Source: Alteromonadaceae bacterium (GTDB taxonomy: Bacteria; Pseudomonadota; Gammaproteobacteria; Enterobacterales; Alteromonadaceae). Taken from it: 64,000 nt of DNA. Of this stretch, positions 46,224-56,405 are shown one piece after another; the stretch's first letter is position 1; every line of letters begins with the position of its first letter. Location: assembly GCA_027013165.1 (NCBI GenBank), contig JALUXV010000219.1:1-64000 (forward strand), given 5' to 3'. A program made the position numbers and the translations under genes. The notes beneath the pieces were generated by a model, which was given only the letters and a program-made list of their open reading frames with translations, had not been told where the DNA came from and ran no database searches.

Positions 46224-47954
46224 ATGATACTAAAAAGACTCAAACTGGCTGTATTTGTAAGCTCAGCGCTCACACTCGGAGCAACATCACTGGCAGCCAT
46301 TGCTGATCCGTCTACAGATATTGCGGAACGACTGATTTCAACAGAATTCACGGAGTCGACACTCACTAAGCAAGAGCAAATGGAAGAGTTAATGTGGTTC
46401 GTTAATGCCGCTAAACCTTTTCAGGGAATGACAATAAATGTAGCGTCTGAAACGATTGCTACTCACGAGTATGAATCTCAGGTTTTAGCACGCGCGTTTA
46501 GTGAACTCACCGGTATTACTGTCGTCCACGATTTAATCCAAGAAGGTGATGTTGTTGAAAAACTGCAAACTCAAATGCAATCTGGCCGTAACATTTATGA
46601 CGCGTACATTAATGATTCCGATCTTATTGGGACTCATTTCAGATATGGGAAAGTGGTTCCTGTGTCAGATATGATTGAAAACGAAGCCAAAAACCTGACA
46701 CTGCCGACTCTAGATCTGCAGGACTTTATTGGTCTCGACTTTACAACAGGACCAGACGGTAAGTTGTACCAACTACCTACACAGCAGTTCGCTAATTTGT
46801 ACTGGTTTAGGGCTGATTGGTTTGAGCGCGAAGACCTTAAAAAGCAATTTAAAGAAATTTATGGGTATGAGCTTGGCGTACCACTTAATTGGTCGGCTTA
46901 TGAAGATATTGCGGACTTTTTTACCAATACTGTTAAGAGTCTAGATGGTGAGCGTGTATACGGTCATATGGACTACGGTAAGAAGGATCCTTCTTTGGGC
47001 TGGCGTTTCACAGATGCTTGGTTCTCTATGGCAGGAGCGGGCGACCCTGGATTACCAAACGGACTCCCTGTGGATGAGTGGGGCATTCGTGTCGAGGGGT
47101 GTCGTCCAGTAGGTGCAAGTGTATCTAGAGGTGGCGCTACCAATGGCCCCGCTGCAGTTTACGCAACAACAAAATACGTTGACTGGTTACGAGACTATGC
47201 ACCACCACAAGCACAAGGTATGACATTCTCAGAAGCTGGACCAGTACCTTCACAAGGTAATGTGGCTCAGCAGATTTTCTGGTACACAGCTTTCACCGCC
47301 GCAATGACTTCTCCAGGACTACCCGTTGTTAACGAAGATGGTACGCCTAAGTGGAGAATGGCCCCATCTCCCAAGGGACCTTATTGGGAAGAAGGGATGA
47401 AACTTGGCTATCAAGATGCCGGTGCGTGGACTTTCATGAGCTCAACTCCTGAGAAGCGTCGTTTAGCAGCTTGGCTATATGCCCAGTTTACTGTTTCGAA
47501 AACAGTTTCACTTATGAAAACATTAACCGGTTTAACGCCAATAAGAGAATCAGACTTAAACTCTCAACAAATGACAGACGCTGCACCGAAGCTCGGTGGA
47601 CTGGTAGAGTTTTACCGAAGCCCTGCGCGTTCGCAGTGGACGCCTACCGGAACTAATGTTCCAGACTACCCAAAACTTGCTCAGCTGTGGTGGCAGAATG
47701 TTGCTGAAGCGGCGAGCGGTGAAAAAACTCCGCAGGAAGCACTAGACAACCTTGCACGAGCTCAGGACCGAGTTATGCAAAGGCTTGAACGAGCAAATGT
47801 TCAAGGAGAGTGTGGCCCCAAACTTAATGAAGAGCGCGATCCAGAGTACTGGTTAAATCAGCCTGGCGCTCCCAAAGCGCGTCTTAATGATGAAAAACCT
47901 CAGGGCAGAACAATTGCCTATGAGGAACTTCTAGAGAGCTGGAAAGCTGATTAG
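46224..47954 (+). CDS. glpV: Glycerol ABC transporter substrate-binding protein, GlpV-like
   Basis: A 576-residue periplasmic protein with a signal peptide (MILKRLKLAVFVSSALTLGA, cleavage near AIA). It is much longer than usual sugar-binding proteins, as known for GlpV of the glycerol system. Visible parts: INVASETIATHEYESQVLARAFSELTGI, the long central lobe with FANLYWFRADWF, and the C-terminal DPEYWLNQPGAPKARLNDEKP typical of this family. I chose the ATG at 46224, because GAGGT sits 8 bases before it; the ATG at 46209 overlaps that site. Last gene of the importer. Confidence 0.85.
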   Translation: MILKRLKLAVFVSSALTLGATSLAAIADPSTDIAERLISTEFTESTLTKQEQMEELMWFVNAAKPFQGMTINVASETIATHEYESQVLARAFSELTGITVVHDLIQEGDVVEKLQTQMQSGRNIYDAYINDSDLIGTHFRYGKVVPVSDMIENEAKNLTLPTLDLQDFIGLDFTTGPDGKLYQLPTQQFANLYWFRADWFEREDLKKQFKEIYGYELGVPLNWSAYEDIADFFTNTVKSLDGERVYGHMDYGKKDPSLGWRFTDAWFSMAGAGDPGLPNGLPVDEWGIRVEGCRPVGASVSRGGATNGPAAVYATTKYVDWLRDYAPPQAQGMTFSEAGPVPSQGNVAQQIFWYTAFTAAMTSPGLPVVNEDGTPKWRMAPSPKGPYWEEGMKLGYQDAGAWTFMSSTPEKRRLAAWLYAQFTVSKTVSLMKTLTGLTPIRESDLNSQQMTDAAPKLGGLVEFYRSPARSQWTPTGTNVPDYPKLAQLWWQNVAEAASGEKTPQEALDNLARAQDRVMQRLERANVQGECGPKLNEERDPEYWLNQPGAPKARLNDEKPQGRTIAYEELLESWKAD

Positions 47955-47984
47955 TTTTCAATCGTAGCCAACATTTAAAATAAT

Positions 47985-48055
47985 CCCTCTGTTTCTCTCA
48001 GAGGGTAGAAATTTAGCGAGACTGCAGATGGTGCTTCCATCTGCTGCGCTCTCGC
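47985..48055 (+). promoter_or_regulatory. Two hairpins in the porin leader
   Basis: CCCTCTG (47985-47991)/CAGAGGG (47999-48005) forms a first hairpin without a T-run. A second, longer one has an outer stem GCGAGA (48016-48021)/TCTCGC (48050-48055) and an inner stem GCAGATGG (48024-48031)/CCATCTGC (48037-48044). They end about 10 bases before the AAAGG of the porin gene. They may protect the 3' end of the ABC mRNA or control porin translation. Confidence 0.55.
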
Positions 48056-48078
48056 TCGCAAGAATAAAGGTAACAAAA

Positions 48079-49224
48079 ATGATTAATTTCTCAAAAAACT
48101 CAACTTCAAAAGCGTTGTTCGTATTGACGTCGGCAGGCGTTTTTGCCTCCTCTCAGGCGTTAGCCGGTGTATCTCTGGAATCAGACGGCGGTTGGAGCAC
48201 TGATATCTATGGTTCGGTTCCAGTGTTCGTTGTTTATACCGACAACGATGACGCTGAAAAGGGCTTTAGAGTGCAATCTGGATTTAATCCAGCCAACATA
48301 AATTTTAGTGTTTCAGCACCTGAGATGGAAAGTGGGATTACAGTTTCTGGTAATTTCCAAATTGATACGCACTTGCAAGGTAGTGGAGTTCAAAACAACG
48401 GTCTGTTCGAAAGTCGAATCGCTAACATAAAGGTAAGCGGTGATTTCGGTACTCTTACCTTTGGTAAGGACTTTGGTGTCTTCAATAGCAGTGCGATTGG
48501 AGACTTATCTAGCCAACGTGGCGTAGGTTGGTTAGGAGGCGGTGCTGACACCGCTAACACCACAGGTGGTCGAATTGGTACAGGCTATGTTTATGCAAAC
48601 TTCAACCCGCAAGTCAAATTCACCTCTAAAGATTATAACGGGTTAAGTTTTAAGATTGCGATGATCAACCCGGAGGAGCCTCAAGATGCGACAGTCGAGA
48701 CAGATAGTCCACGTATCGAAGCGCAAGTAAATTACAAAATGCCAATCGAAAGCGGTTCGTTTTCTGTATGGTCAGGATTGTTCCAACAAACTGTCAGTGT
48801 TACTGGAGCAAATGCGTTTGACTACGATATGCAGGGGTATGATATTGGCACAAATATCGAGCTTGCTGGTTTCGGATTAACGCTTAATTATACGGACACT
48901 ACTGGTATAGGTGCTGATGGTCTTTACGGCGGAACCATTGAGGATGCTGACGTTGATGCGACCCAGTGGTACATCGAAACTTACTACACGTTTGGGAAGT
49001 ATACTGTCGGCGCTAGTTATGGTGAGGGAAGTCAGGATGCTCGTAATGCAGAGCCATCGAAAGGACTTTCAGCTGTTGGCGACATTGATAATGAGCTTTC
49101 AATGCTCTTTATAAATTATCAGATGTCTCCACAATTTAGGCTGATTGGCGAGCTTCAAGACTATTCCTCTACGGTACAAGACGACTACTCTGCAGTTGTG
49201 GTTGGTTTCCAATATGACTTCTGA
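48079..49224 (+). CDS. Outer membrane porin
   Basis: A 381-residue beta-barrel porin. The signal peptide ends near SQALA (about 31), the mature part is rich in alternating strands, and the last residues are VVVGFQYDF with the terminal Phe needed for BAM recognition. Segments such as RIANIKVSGDFGTLTFGKDFGVF are typical of general porins. Start at the ATG at 48079 behind AAAGG; the upstream frame to 48028 crosses the leader hairpin. Directly after the glycerol importer, it probably lets glycerol or glycerides through the outer membrane; selectivity cannot be seen. Confidence 0.82.
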   Translation: MINFSKNSTSKALFVLTSAGVFASSQALAGVSLESDGGWSTDIYGSVPVFVVYTDNDDAEKGFRVQSGFNPANINFSVSAPEMESGITVSGNFQIDTHLQGSGVQNNGLFESRIANIKVSGDFGTLTFGKDFGVFNSSAIGDLSSQRGVGWLGGGADTANTTGGRIGTGYVYANFNPQVKFTSKDYNGLSFKIAMINPEEPQDATVETDSPRIEAQVNYKMPIESGSFSVWSGLFQQTVSVTGANAFDYDMQGYDIGTNIELAGFGLTLNYTDTTGIGADGLYGGTIEDADVDATQWYIETYYTFGKYTVGASYGEGSQDARNAEPSKGLSAVGDIDNELSMLFINYQMSPQFRLIGELQDYSSTVQDDYSAVVVGFQYDF

Positions 49225-49235
49225 TTAAAAATTAT

Positions 49236-49261
49236 GGGGCTCTTTAACTGAGCCCCACTTT
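49236..49261 (+). terminator. Terminator after the porin gene
   Basis: GGGGCT (49236-49241) with AGCCCC (49251-49256), 9-base loop, then ACTTTTACTCTTTG. It lies 11 bases after the porin stop. Confidence 0.7.
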
Positions 49262-49318
49262 TACTCTTTGTTAAAAGTTAAGTATTAGTATGAATTCAAC
49301 AACGGGTCACGGTAAACG

Positions 49319-50221
49319 ATGGGCGAGTCAGTCAAAATTAAATTAGAGATGATAAAGCGTATAAGTAGGGATCACGGGTTTATTGCTGCTCTAGATCAGA
49401 GTGGCGGTAGCACACCAAGTGCACTCAAACGTTACGGTGTCTCTTCGGGGCTTTATGACGATTCTGAGAGTATGTTTGAATACGTACATGACATGCGTTC
49501 AAGGTTGATTAAGGATAAAGCTTTTGATGAGGAATTTGTTTCAGGGGCTATATTGTTTGAAGATACATTTGATCGATTCATTGACAATATTCCTACAGCG
49601 AAATACCTATGGGAAAAGAAAAGAATCGTTCCATTCCTTAAAATTGATTGTGGTCTGAGGGATGTGAAAAATGGCGTTCAGGCAATGAAGTATATTCATG
49701 ACCTTGATGCAAAGTTAACAAAAGCGAACGCAAACAATGCATTTGGCACAAAAATGCGTTCATTAATACAAGAAGCAAACCCAGAGGGAATTAGGCTGGT
49801 AGTTCAACAGCAATTTGCTATTGCCAAAATCATTATGTCCAAAGGGTTGGTGCCAATTATAGAACCAGAGATATCAATTTTTTGCGACGATAAAACGTTG
49901 GCAGAGCAGTTGTTAAAGCAAGAGATCGAATCGAAGTTAGATGAGCTAGAGAGCTTACAAGTAGTAATGCTTAAGTTAACCATACCTGAGGTACCCAATT
50001 TTTATTCAGATTTAACTTACCACCCGAACGTATTGAAAGTGATTGCGTTATCTGGTGGCTATAAAATGGCAGAAGCCTGCAATAGGCTAAGTAAAAATAA
50101 TAAAGTAGCTGCAAGTTTTTCGCGTGCTTTGTTAGAGGGACTTTTCTTCTTTCAGTCATCTGAGGATTATACGAAACAGCTCTCCTATAATATTCAGAAA
50201 ATCTTTGATGCGTCTGCTTGA
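49319..50221 (+). CDS. fda: Class I fructose-bisphosphate aldolase
   Basis: A 300-residue Schiff-base aldolase of the short bacterial class I type (as in Staphylococcus aureus). Seen: HGFIAALDQSGGSTPSALKRYG, FVSGAILFEDTFDR, VPFLKIDCGL, GTKMRS, LVPIIEPEISIF, VMLKLTIPEVPNFY (containing the likely Schiff-base Lys) and VIALSGGY, ASFSRALLEGL. It interconverts DHAP plus glyceraldehyde-3-phosphate and fructose-1,6-bisphosphate. In this island, between glycerol uptake and the fructose-1,6-bisphosphatase genes, it fits gluconeogenic flow from glycerol. Confidence 0.92.
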   Translation: MGESVKIKLEMIKRISRDHGFIAALDQSGGSTPSALKRYGVSSGLYDDSESMFEYVHDMRSRLIKDKAFDEEFVSGAILFEDTFDRFIDNIPTAKYLWEKKRIVPFLKIDCGLRDVKNGVQAMKYIHDLDAKLTKANANNAFGTKMRSLIQEANPEGIRLVVQQQFAIAKIIMSKGLVPIIEPEISIFCDDKTLAEQLLKQEIESKLDELESLQVVMLKLTIPEVPNFYSDLTYHPNVLKVIALSGGYKMAEACNRLSKNNKVAASFSRALLEGLFFFQSSEDYTKQLSYNIQKIFDASA

Positions 50222-50230
50222 GTTTAGACA

Positions 50231-50662
50231 ATGTATATAGTAAGTCAGTTTCAACTATCTAGCGCTTTGAAAGATTTATCGCTCCTGAAAAAATCTTATG
50301 CGTTTTTAGTGTCAGCTGCCTTATCCACTTTGATTTTGATGCATGTGACACTGATTAAGTTTATACATGGCGAACTTATCCAGTTTCCTCCGTTTTCTTT
50401 CAGTGTCATCTACCATTGCATACTATTTTTTTATAAGCCTCTTGTGCTTCTACATGCTCACTTGAGCAATTTATCAATAACAATAAATAACAAGAAAAAG
50501 AGTCTTTTTGACGGATGGATTTCAATTATTAAATGTCCGATCAAATTATTGTACAGCTATCAACGTTACATACTTATCAGCAAGGCAATTACGAACATTC
50601 AGCATCGATTTGTACGTTTTTACATTCGAACTTACGTCCGAAACATACAAATCGATACATGA
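50231..50662 (+). CDS. Doubtful ORF with hydrophobic segments
   Basis: A 143-codon frame that starts 9 bases after the aldolase stop. It has two hydrophobic stretches (YAFLVSAALSTLILMHVTLI and SVIYHCILFFYKPLVLLHAH) and a very basic C-terminus with many Arg, Tyr and Ile. No family is recognised, no good ribosome-binding site is seen, and the composition resembles AT-rich noncoding sequence. It might be a remnant. Confidence 0.25.
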   Translation: MYIVSQFQLSSALKDLSLLKKSYAFLVSAALSTLILMHVTLIKFIHGELIQFPPFSFSVIYHCILFFYKPLVLLHAHLSNLSITINNKKKSLFDGWISIIKCPIKLLYSYQRYILISKAITNIQHRFVRFYIRTYVRNIQIDT

Positions 50663-50744
50663 GCTAACCAATCAGTAACCACTGGTGTCGCTCTAAATTT
50701 GACGTGGTTTGAAAAAAGTATTGTTAAGTAAGTTGGAGGTTGTT

Positions 50745-52736
50745 ATGAAAACAGCATCACTAAAAAGAAAGTACGTGGCAAGCATTACATTATTGCTTGT
50801 TCTCAGTCTTGCAATTGTCGTTGCAGCTATTTTCTATTTTGTTGCGCCTAAGCTGTCGAATATCGAAAAAACAGTTGTTCAAAAGGAAATAGAAGTACTT
50901 TCGAATCGAATAACGGTCGAGCTTTCTAAGATTGAGGCTATGTCTCGCTCTATTTCCCAAGTTGTTTCAACAGTCCCCAGTGAAGATATCGACGCTTTAT
51001 TGCCACACTTGCTGGATCAATATGGTAACTCAGCAGTTTTTGGGGGAGGGGTTTGGCCCATGCCTTTTAAACGTGATGCCTCAAAAGCTAGATTTAGCAG
51101 TTTCTACGTAAGAGGGGTCGATAACACGTTAGTCGAGAGTAAATTTTGGAATAGTCAAGAGGCGTCGGAGAATTATTATGAGCAGGGATGGTTCGAAAAA
51201 GCGAGGCAGCAGGCTCTGGGCCATTGCGTGTGGTGGCCAGCATATGCTGACGCTGGTTACGAGGCACGAACGAATTGTGCAATGCCGATTTTCAAGCAGG
51301 GTGAATTCTACGGTGTGACGACGATTGACCTGACTCTTGGTTTCTTTAATGAGCTCACAAAAGCCCTGGAGATTGAATTGGGAGCAGAGGTTTTAATCAT
51401 TGAAGGCTCCGGAAAGTTAGTCAGTAACTTGCATAGTCAAAAAGAAGACCTTGTTCTTCAACATATCGATTCTATACAACCAACACCGTTTACCACAGCA
51501 TTGTCAGATAGTTTGAGAACTATTGCTGATGATGGTGAATATTACGAAACAACTTATTATCAAGAGGGTGAGGCACAGACTATTATAGTCATGCCTATCA
51601 CCAATTCACCTTGGTTCCTCGCAATAGACCTTCCCGCTAGCAGTTTGAACGTAGGTTCCTCGAGTGTCATCAATACGTTTCTGATCTTGCAAATTCCAAT
51701 GTTTTCCGTGGTGATGATGTTTGTTATCTACGCAATCAACGCTCTTTTTAAGAGAGTCCAACATCTCGTCCAAAGTATCAATAAGCTGTCTTCTGGTAAT
51801 GCAGATTTAACAATGAGGCTTCCGATAAATAATAAGGACGAGTTGGACAATATAAGCGAGGCTGTAAATACATTTATTAGAATGTTGCAAGAGCTAATAA
51901 CGGACATAGTGAGTGGCAATGAACGAACTGGTCATAGCATCGACGGATTAAATCAACAGCTATCCAATAACTCGAATTTGCTGGACAGGCAAGCCAGCGA
52001 AACGATTGTTGTTGTAACAGCCGTAAATGAAATGGCGGTCTCTGCGGACTCAGTTGCATCAATTGCTGCGCAGAGCAATGAGTTCGTTGAAGAGGTTAAT
52101 AGCAACGCGCAAAGCACAAAAGGAGACTTGCAGTCTACAAAGGAAATAGCACACATCTTGAGTGATAACGTTCAAGTGTCGATGGATACCGTTCTCGATT
52201 TGAAAACGAGTGCGTCAGAGATAACTGATGTGTTGAGTGTTATCGGAGAAATTGCAGAACAAACCAATTTATTGGCTCTCAACGCTGCGATAGAAGCAGC
52301 TAGAGCGGGGGAACAAGGACGAGGGTTTGCCGTCGTAGCAGACGAAGTAAGAACACTAGCAAGCCGAACGCATACTAGTACTCTCGAGATTAACCGAATG
52401 TTAGAAGCACTTCAAAATGGTGTCGATAATGCAGCCGTAGCAATGGAGAAGACCAGATCCAGTTGTGAAGACACGATGGAAAAGACTGTTGTAGCAGAGA
52501 ATAAAGTTGACCTCGTTGTTACATCTGTTGCGCGTATCCGAGAGCTAGTCAGTGAAATAGCGATAGCATCAAAAGAACAAAGCGACGTAGCTAATGAAAT
52601 CGATACAAACATGAATTCGATAAAGGAGCTAGTAGAGCTACTTGTAGTTAATCGTCAGGAAACCGGTCAAACTCGCGATTCTCTGAACGACTCAAGCAGG
52701 AGTCTATCGTCCCTAGTGAGTAGATTTACCGTTTAG
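50745..52736 (+). CDS. Methyl-accepting chemotaxis protein with a periplasmic Cache domain
   Basis: About 663 residues from the ATG at 50745, behind TTGGAGG. An N-terminal helix (about 10-35) is followed by a periplasmic dCache-like sensor (about 40-310) with [47 protein letters not shown] and [10 protein letters not shown]. The second helix lies near 318-340, then HAMP, then the signalling domain with the invariant tip [35 protein letters not shown]. No C-terminal CheR-tethering pentapeptide. The location suggests sensing of a compound handled by the island, perhaps glycerol-related; not provable from sequence. Confidence 0.9.
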   Translation: MKTASLKRKYVASITLLLVLSLAIVVAAIFYFVAPKLSNIEKTVVQKEIEVLSNRITVELSKIEAMSRSISQVVSTVPSEDIDALLPHLLDQYGNSAVFGGGVWPMPFKRDASKARFSSFYVRGVDNTLVESKFWNSQEASENYYEQGWFEKARQQALGHCVWWPAYADAGYEARTNCAMPIFKQGEFYGVTTIDLTLGFFNELTKALEIELGAEVLIIEGSGKLVSNLHSQKEDLVLQHIDSIQPTPFTTALSDSLRTIADDGEYYETTYYQEGEAQTIIVMPITNSPWFLAIDLPASSLNVGSSSVINTFLILQIPMFSVVMMFVIYAINALFKRVQHLVQSINKLSSGNADLTMRLPINNKDELDNISEAVNTFIRMLQELITDIVSGNERTGHSIDGLNQQLSNNSNLLDRQASETIVVVTAVNEMAVSADSVASIAAQSNEFVEEVNSNAQSTKGDLQSTKEIAHILSDNVQVSMDTVLDLKTSASEITDVLSVIGEIAEQTNLLALNAAIEAARAGEQGRGFAVVADEVRTLASRTHTSTLEINRMLEALQNGVDNAAVAMEKTRSSCEDTMEKTVVAENKVDLVVTSVARIRELVSEIAIASKEQSDVANEIDTNMNSIKELVELLVVNRQETGQTRDSLNDSSRSLSSLVSRFTV

Positions 52737-52785
52737 TCGAATAACAACTTTAATGGATGCTTTAGTTCTTTTTTATGGGTGAATT

Positions 52786-54792
52786 ATGTTTAGAAACCTA
52801 TCAGTAGTAACAAAGATTTATCTAGGGTTTAGCCTAATGTCAGTACTTGTCGGCGTGATTAGCCTTATAGCGCTAATTTCAGTAATGGGGTTTGGCAAGA
52901 GTACTAGGGCGGTCTCTGAAGCGGCTTTTCCACTTCATGAGTCAATTTCTAGTCTGTCAAAGTTAAATTTGGCATATGGCAAGACAATTCTTGATCTACA
53001 GAATAGCGAAACTTTGGACGAGCTAAACGTTCGACTTGACAGCGCTAATGTCCAATATAACGAGTTACTTGCTCATGTTGATAGTGCAGTCGAGCTATCT
53101 TCTTTGGTAGTTGGTCTCAATATCGACAAAGAACTAAGAGAAGTACTTTCCTTGATAGAGGAGAATAGTGTGATCGCTGCAAATGCGACAACGTTAATGA
53201 AACAAAACTTATCGGTTCGCAGTAACATTCAAAAGGGAATGTCGGATTTATTCCTCTTATCGTCAGAATTAAAGCTAACAATTACTCAGATGTCGCAGAG
53301 TGCGGCATCGAAAGATATCTACATCGCCAACCTGCTATCTACGATTTTAAATGATTTTACTAATGTGGAATACATAATGATCACGTTGTTGAATCAGCCA
53401 GTTGGGGAGCAGATAGAGAACAATATTGACCTGTTGAAAAGTAGCACCGTTTTGCTAGACGCCAATATTGAAGACATGGTGTATGAAGTGAACGAACTGG
53501 AATTCGTCTCAACCAAAAAACAAGATTTTCTAAATCGTATCCAAGGCGATCAAGGTATTATTAATCAATTTGTCGATTTTAGGAAAAGCCTTAGTAGCTT
53601 AGCTGATTTAGTCAAAGATTTCTCAAATCGCACAAATAGAGGGGATGCGCTTGTTTCAGAATTACTTCGCGTGAGTAATGATAACAATCGTCAGCTCCAA
53701 AGTAATATTAAAGGGCAACTGACTAGTTCTTACACTTTGATTTTATCAACTGCTTTCGTTTCTGTATTTTTTGCTTTTGTTATTTCTTTTTTAATTGGGA
53801 AAACTATAAAGAAACCACTCAGAGAAACGGTGAGTAAATTACTTTTACTTGCCAAAGGTAATTACAGAAAAGAAATGAGTAACCATTTTTCGGGCGAGTT
53901 TAAGTCTCTTGTTACATCAATTAACTCACTTATTTCAGAAACACACGCTTTTTTATCAAGGCTTATCTCTTCATCAAATAATCTTACGCGTGTAGCGGAT
54001 TCCAATTTAACTATATCAAGTGAACTTAATGAAAACTTGGAAAGGCAAAATAAAGACATTGTTGAAATTGTTACAGCATTAAAACAGATGGATACTTCAA
54101 TTAAAGAAGTACGAGAATTTACAAACGATAATCACAAAATAGCAAAGGCAACCAAGGAAGACATATTAGTAGGGCAGGAAAAAGTGAAGGCTAGTGTCGA
54201 GACCATATCGCAGCTTGAAGGTAAAATGAACCAGACTTCCAGTCTCATCTCTAAACTCGAGCATTCTACTCAAAATATAGGTGGGATTGTCGAAGTGATC
54301 AATGAGGTAGCCTCTAAAACAAACCTTTTGGCGCTCAATGCCGCCATTGAGGCTGCGAGGGCAGGTGAGCATGGTCGTGGCTTTGCGGTGGTAGCGGATG
54401 AAGTTCGTGAGTTAGCAGAACAGACAACACGTTCTACTAACTCAATTCAGACTTTAATCGAGGAACTGAATGTGGATTCTGCAAGCGTTGTCTCTTCTAT
54501 GAATATGAGTCAAAAACAGTTGAATGATTCTAAAAATCAAATTTTCGGAGTCTATGACGCAATGGAAGTTAGTGTTCAAAATATAACTTTAATAACAAAT
54601 ACGACTGCGCAAACTGAAGGCGCTGTGAGAGAGCAAATGTTAAGTACTGAGGAGTCAGCTTTGAACATAAAATCAATTTCAAACAGTGCGAATCAGTCCT
54701 TGAAAAAAATAGAGAACATTAGAAGTAGTGCCCAGGAAATTACAAAACAAATAGATGCAATTAACGAAGTTATTGCCCTCTTTGATATATAA
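52786..54792 (+). CDS. Methyl-accepting chemotaxis protein with a helical periplasmic domain
   Basis: 668 residues. The first helix is at about 12-35, followed by a long, mainly helical periplasmic domain (about 40-315). The second helix ([22 protein letters not shown]) leads into a HAMP-like linker ([14 protein letters not shown]). The signalling domain contains [42 protein letters not shown]. It follows the first chemoreceptor by 49 bases on the same strand. A helical-bundle sensor often reads a ligand through a binding protein, and a damaged periplasmic binding-protein gene lies just downstream on the other strand; that link is speculation. Confidence 0.88.
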   Translation: MFRNLSVVTKIYLGFSLMSVLVGVISLIALISVMGFGKSTRAVSEAAFPLHESISSLSKLNLAYGKTILDLQNSETLDELNVRLDSANVQYNELLAHVDSAVELSSLVVGLNIDKELREVLSLIEENSVIAANATTLMKQNLSVRSNIQKGMSDLFLLSSELKLTITQMSQSAASKDIYIANLLSTILNDFTNVEYIMITLLNQPVGEQIENNIDLLKSSTVLLDANIEDMVYEVNELEFVSTKKQDFLNRIQGDQGIINQFVDFRKSLSSLADLVKDFSNRTNRGDALVSELLRVSNDNNRQLQSNIKGQLTSSYTLILSTAFVSVFFAFVISFLIGKTIKKPLRETVSKLLLLAKGNYRKEMSNHFSGEFKSLVTSINSLISETHAFLSRLISSSNNLTRVADSNLTISSELNENLERQNKDIVEIVTALKQMDTSIKEVREFTNDNHKIAKATKEDILVGQEKVKASVETISQLEGKMNQTSSLISKLEHSTQNIGGIVEVINEVASKTNLLALNAAIEAARAGEHGRGFAVVADEVRELAEQTTRSTNSIQTLIEELNVDSASVVSSMNMSQKQLNDSKNQIFGVYDAMEVSVQNITLITNTTAQTEGAVREQMLSTEESALNIKSISNSANQSLKKIENIRSSAQEITKQIDAINEVIALFDI

Positions 54793-54793
54793 A

Positions 54794-54856
54794 ATAGAGG
54801 GGCTTATTTTGAAAAGGTCTCGAATCTTTTTTGAAACAAAATAAGTGCCCCTCTAT
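54794..54856 (+). terminator. Long hairpin after the second chemoreceptor gene
   Basis: ATAGAGGGGC (54794-54803) plus TTATTTTG (54804-54811) pair with CAAAATAA (54837-54844) and GCCCCTCTAT (54847-54856), interrupted only by a 2-base bulge. The loop itself holds AAAAG/CTTTT and a T-run. Likely the terminator of the chemoreceptor pair. Confidence 0.65.
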
Positions 54857-54959
54857 GTGAATAATAGCAATTTTATTATATTTAAATAAGGTGTTTTTAA
54901 TTATTTTTTAGATAGAAATATTTCTCCAGTTTTTAGTAAGAAATTCAATTTCCCCGACA

Positions 54960-55085
54960 TGCTATCTCCGTAGCTGCTTTGGTCTGGGAATTTGGATGCC
55001 GACGAATGTGTCCGTCGGTTATTTCGTAGCCTAGGCTGAGGCTACGTATGTCTGTTTGCCCGGCTGAAATGCCGGGCTTTTTTTG
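54960..55085 (+). ncRNA. Candidate small RNA with three hairpins and a strong terminator
   Basis: Three stems follow each other: CCGACG (54999-55004)/CGTCGG (55013-55018), CGTAGCC (55025-55031)/GGCTACG (55040-55046), and GCCCGGC (55058-55064)/GCCGGGC (55071-55077). The last is followed by a run of seven T, which is a classic Rho-independent terminator. No reading frame is present and the preceding gene already has its own hairpin, so an independent transcript is plausible. The stems are GC-rich in an otherwise AT-rich region. The 5' end is not defined and no known sRNA family was recognised. The element could also be read as a riboswitch-like leader, but the next gene is on the other strand. 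Confidence 0.55.
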
Positions 55086-55236
55086 ACGATGGTAGTTATA
55101 GTTCAATGTCTGGCGTTAATCAAAGTATGATGAACTCATTCACTCGTTTAAACGATCTCTCGATTAGGCAGGTCTTAGGAATTACTCACAAAGAAATGCA
55201 ACTCAATTAAGTTACTGTATCTCACCTTTCTAAGGA

Positions 55237-56405
55237 CTAGTCTTGTGTCTGTGATGAAGAAATATGATTTAGTAACAATGACCTTGTGTCAAAATTAGGT
55301 GAGGAAGTTGTGGCACTTTCTATCCATTCATAAACTACTGAGGCAGACCATTTAGGCTTAGTAAGAAATGACCCGAGTGTAGAAGTATTGGTTCGATCTA
55401 ACTCCGTAACAATGGTAGTGTAAACATGGTCGTTTAACACAGTGCTGTCAATTTTACGCTCATACAAAAAAAATAGTTTTAAAGCCAAACCACCTTCCAT
55501 AAAGTGCCCCCCTAAGCTTACGTCGATAGCCCCGGTGTTGATTAGTGGTATTGTTCGAGGTGACCAATCTATACTGCCTACAACAAGCATATCTCTTTTT
55601 GTTGGAGTGAGTTTTGACAGTGCATCTATGGCTCCATAGGCCATAATGTCACTAGCTATCCAATACGCATCAACTTCTGGATGTCTTATCATGGACCGTG
55701 CAGTAATATTTGAAGCTTCAGACTCACGCCATCTGCCATCTACAACGTTATATAAGATAGAGTTACCGTCTTGTTGTATCCAAGATTTTAACCCTCGCTG
55801 CCTTTGACGACTCACCGAGGCATATTTCAATCCAGAAATACCAAAAACGTTGACGTTGCAGTCAATCTCAATGCAGCTTTTCTTAATACGAGCTCGTTGT
55901 ACTACTTCACGTGCTAATCTATGACCTAACTCCTCATCATTAGGTGATATGTGAGCCAGCCAATGATGGTATTTTTCACGAGGTCCACCAAGCAATCGCA
56001 ATAGCTTCTCGTCAAGGTAGGAGTTTATAGAAATGAAACGGGTATATGGTTTTCTTCGATTGCCTCAAGTAACAGTCGCTCTGCGCCCATCCAAAATGCG
56101 CTTATTACAAGAGCTGGTTTGCTATCGAGCTGGTCGATTGTGCTTATTGCAAACTCTACTATGTTGAATCTATCTCTGAATTCGATTGGTACATATACAA
56201 CTTCTAATTCAAAGTTAAGAGCCTCAGCAGTAAATTTAGCGTAATCAATTGTGCTTTCCCAAAACGGAAATCCAGGATCAGCGTTTACTAGCATAAGGAC
56301 TTGAGATCCTTTTAATTGTAACTCTTCAGAGTATGAGGGGAAAGTCGCTCCAAGTGCGAGAATGAAAAAGATGGCTATACTTCTCAACTTTATATTTGAA
56401 AACAC
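55237..56405 (-). pseudogene. Periplasmic sugar-type binding protein, split by a frameshift
   Basis: The first frame (56405-56025, GTG start behind AAGGA) has a signal peptide (IFFILALGATFPSYS) and the first lobe of a type I periplasmic binding protein (GSQVLMLVNADPGFPFWESTI, PALVISAFWMGAERLLLEAIEENHIPV). It ends at SFL. The second frame (to 55237) continues the same protein in another phase (ISINSYLDEKLLRLLGGPREKYHHW, then DAYWIASDIMAYGAIDAL and DMLVVGSIDWSPR). One extra base near 56035 would restore a single protein of about 389 residues. It may be a true pseudogene or a sequencing error. It resembles LuxP/TorT-like sensor binding proteins more than importer subunits. Confidence 0.75.

Larger units (their letters stand above)
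54793..55236. other. Intergenic region with a long hairpin and a candidate sRNA
   Basis: Contains the long inverted repeat at 54794-54856 and the three-hairpin element at about 54960-55085 (separate entries). I see no protein-coding gene here. Confidence 0.6.
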
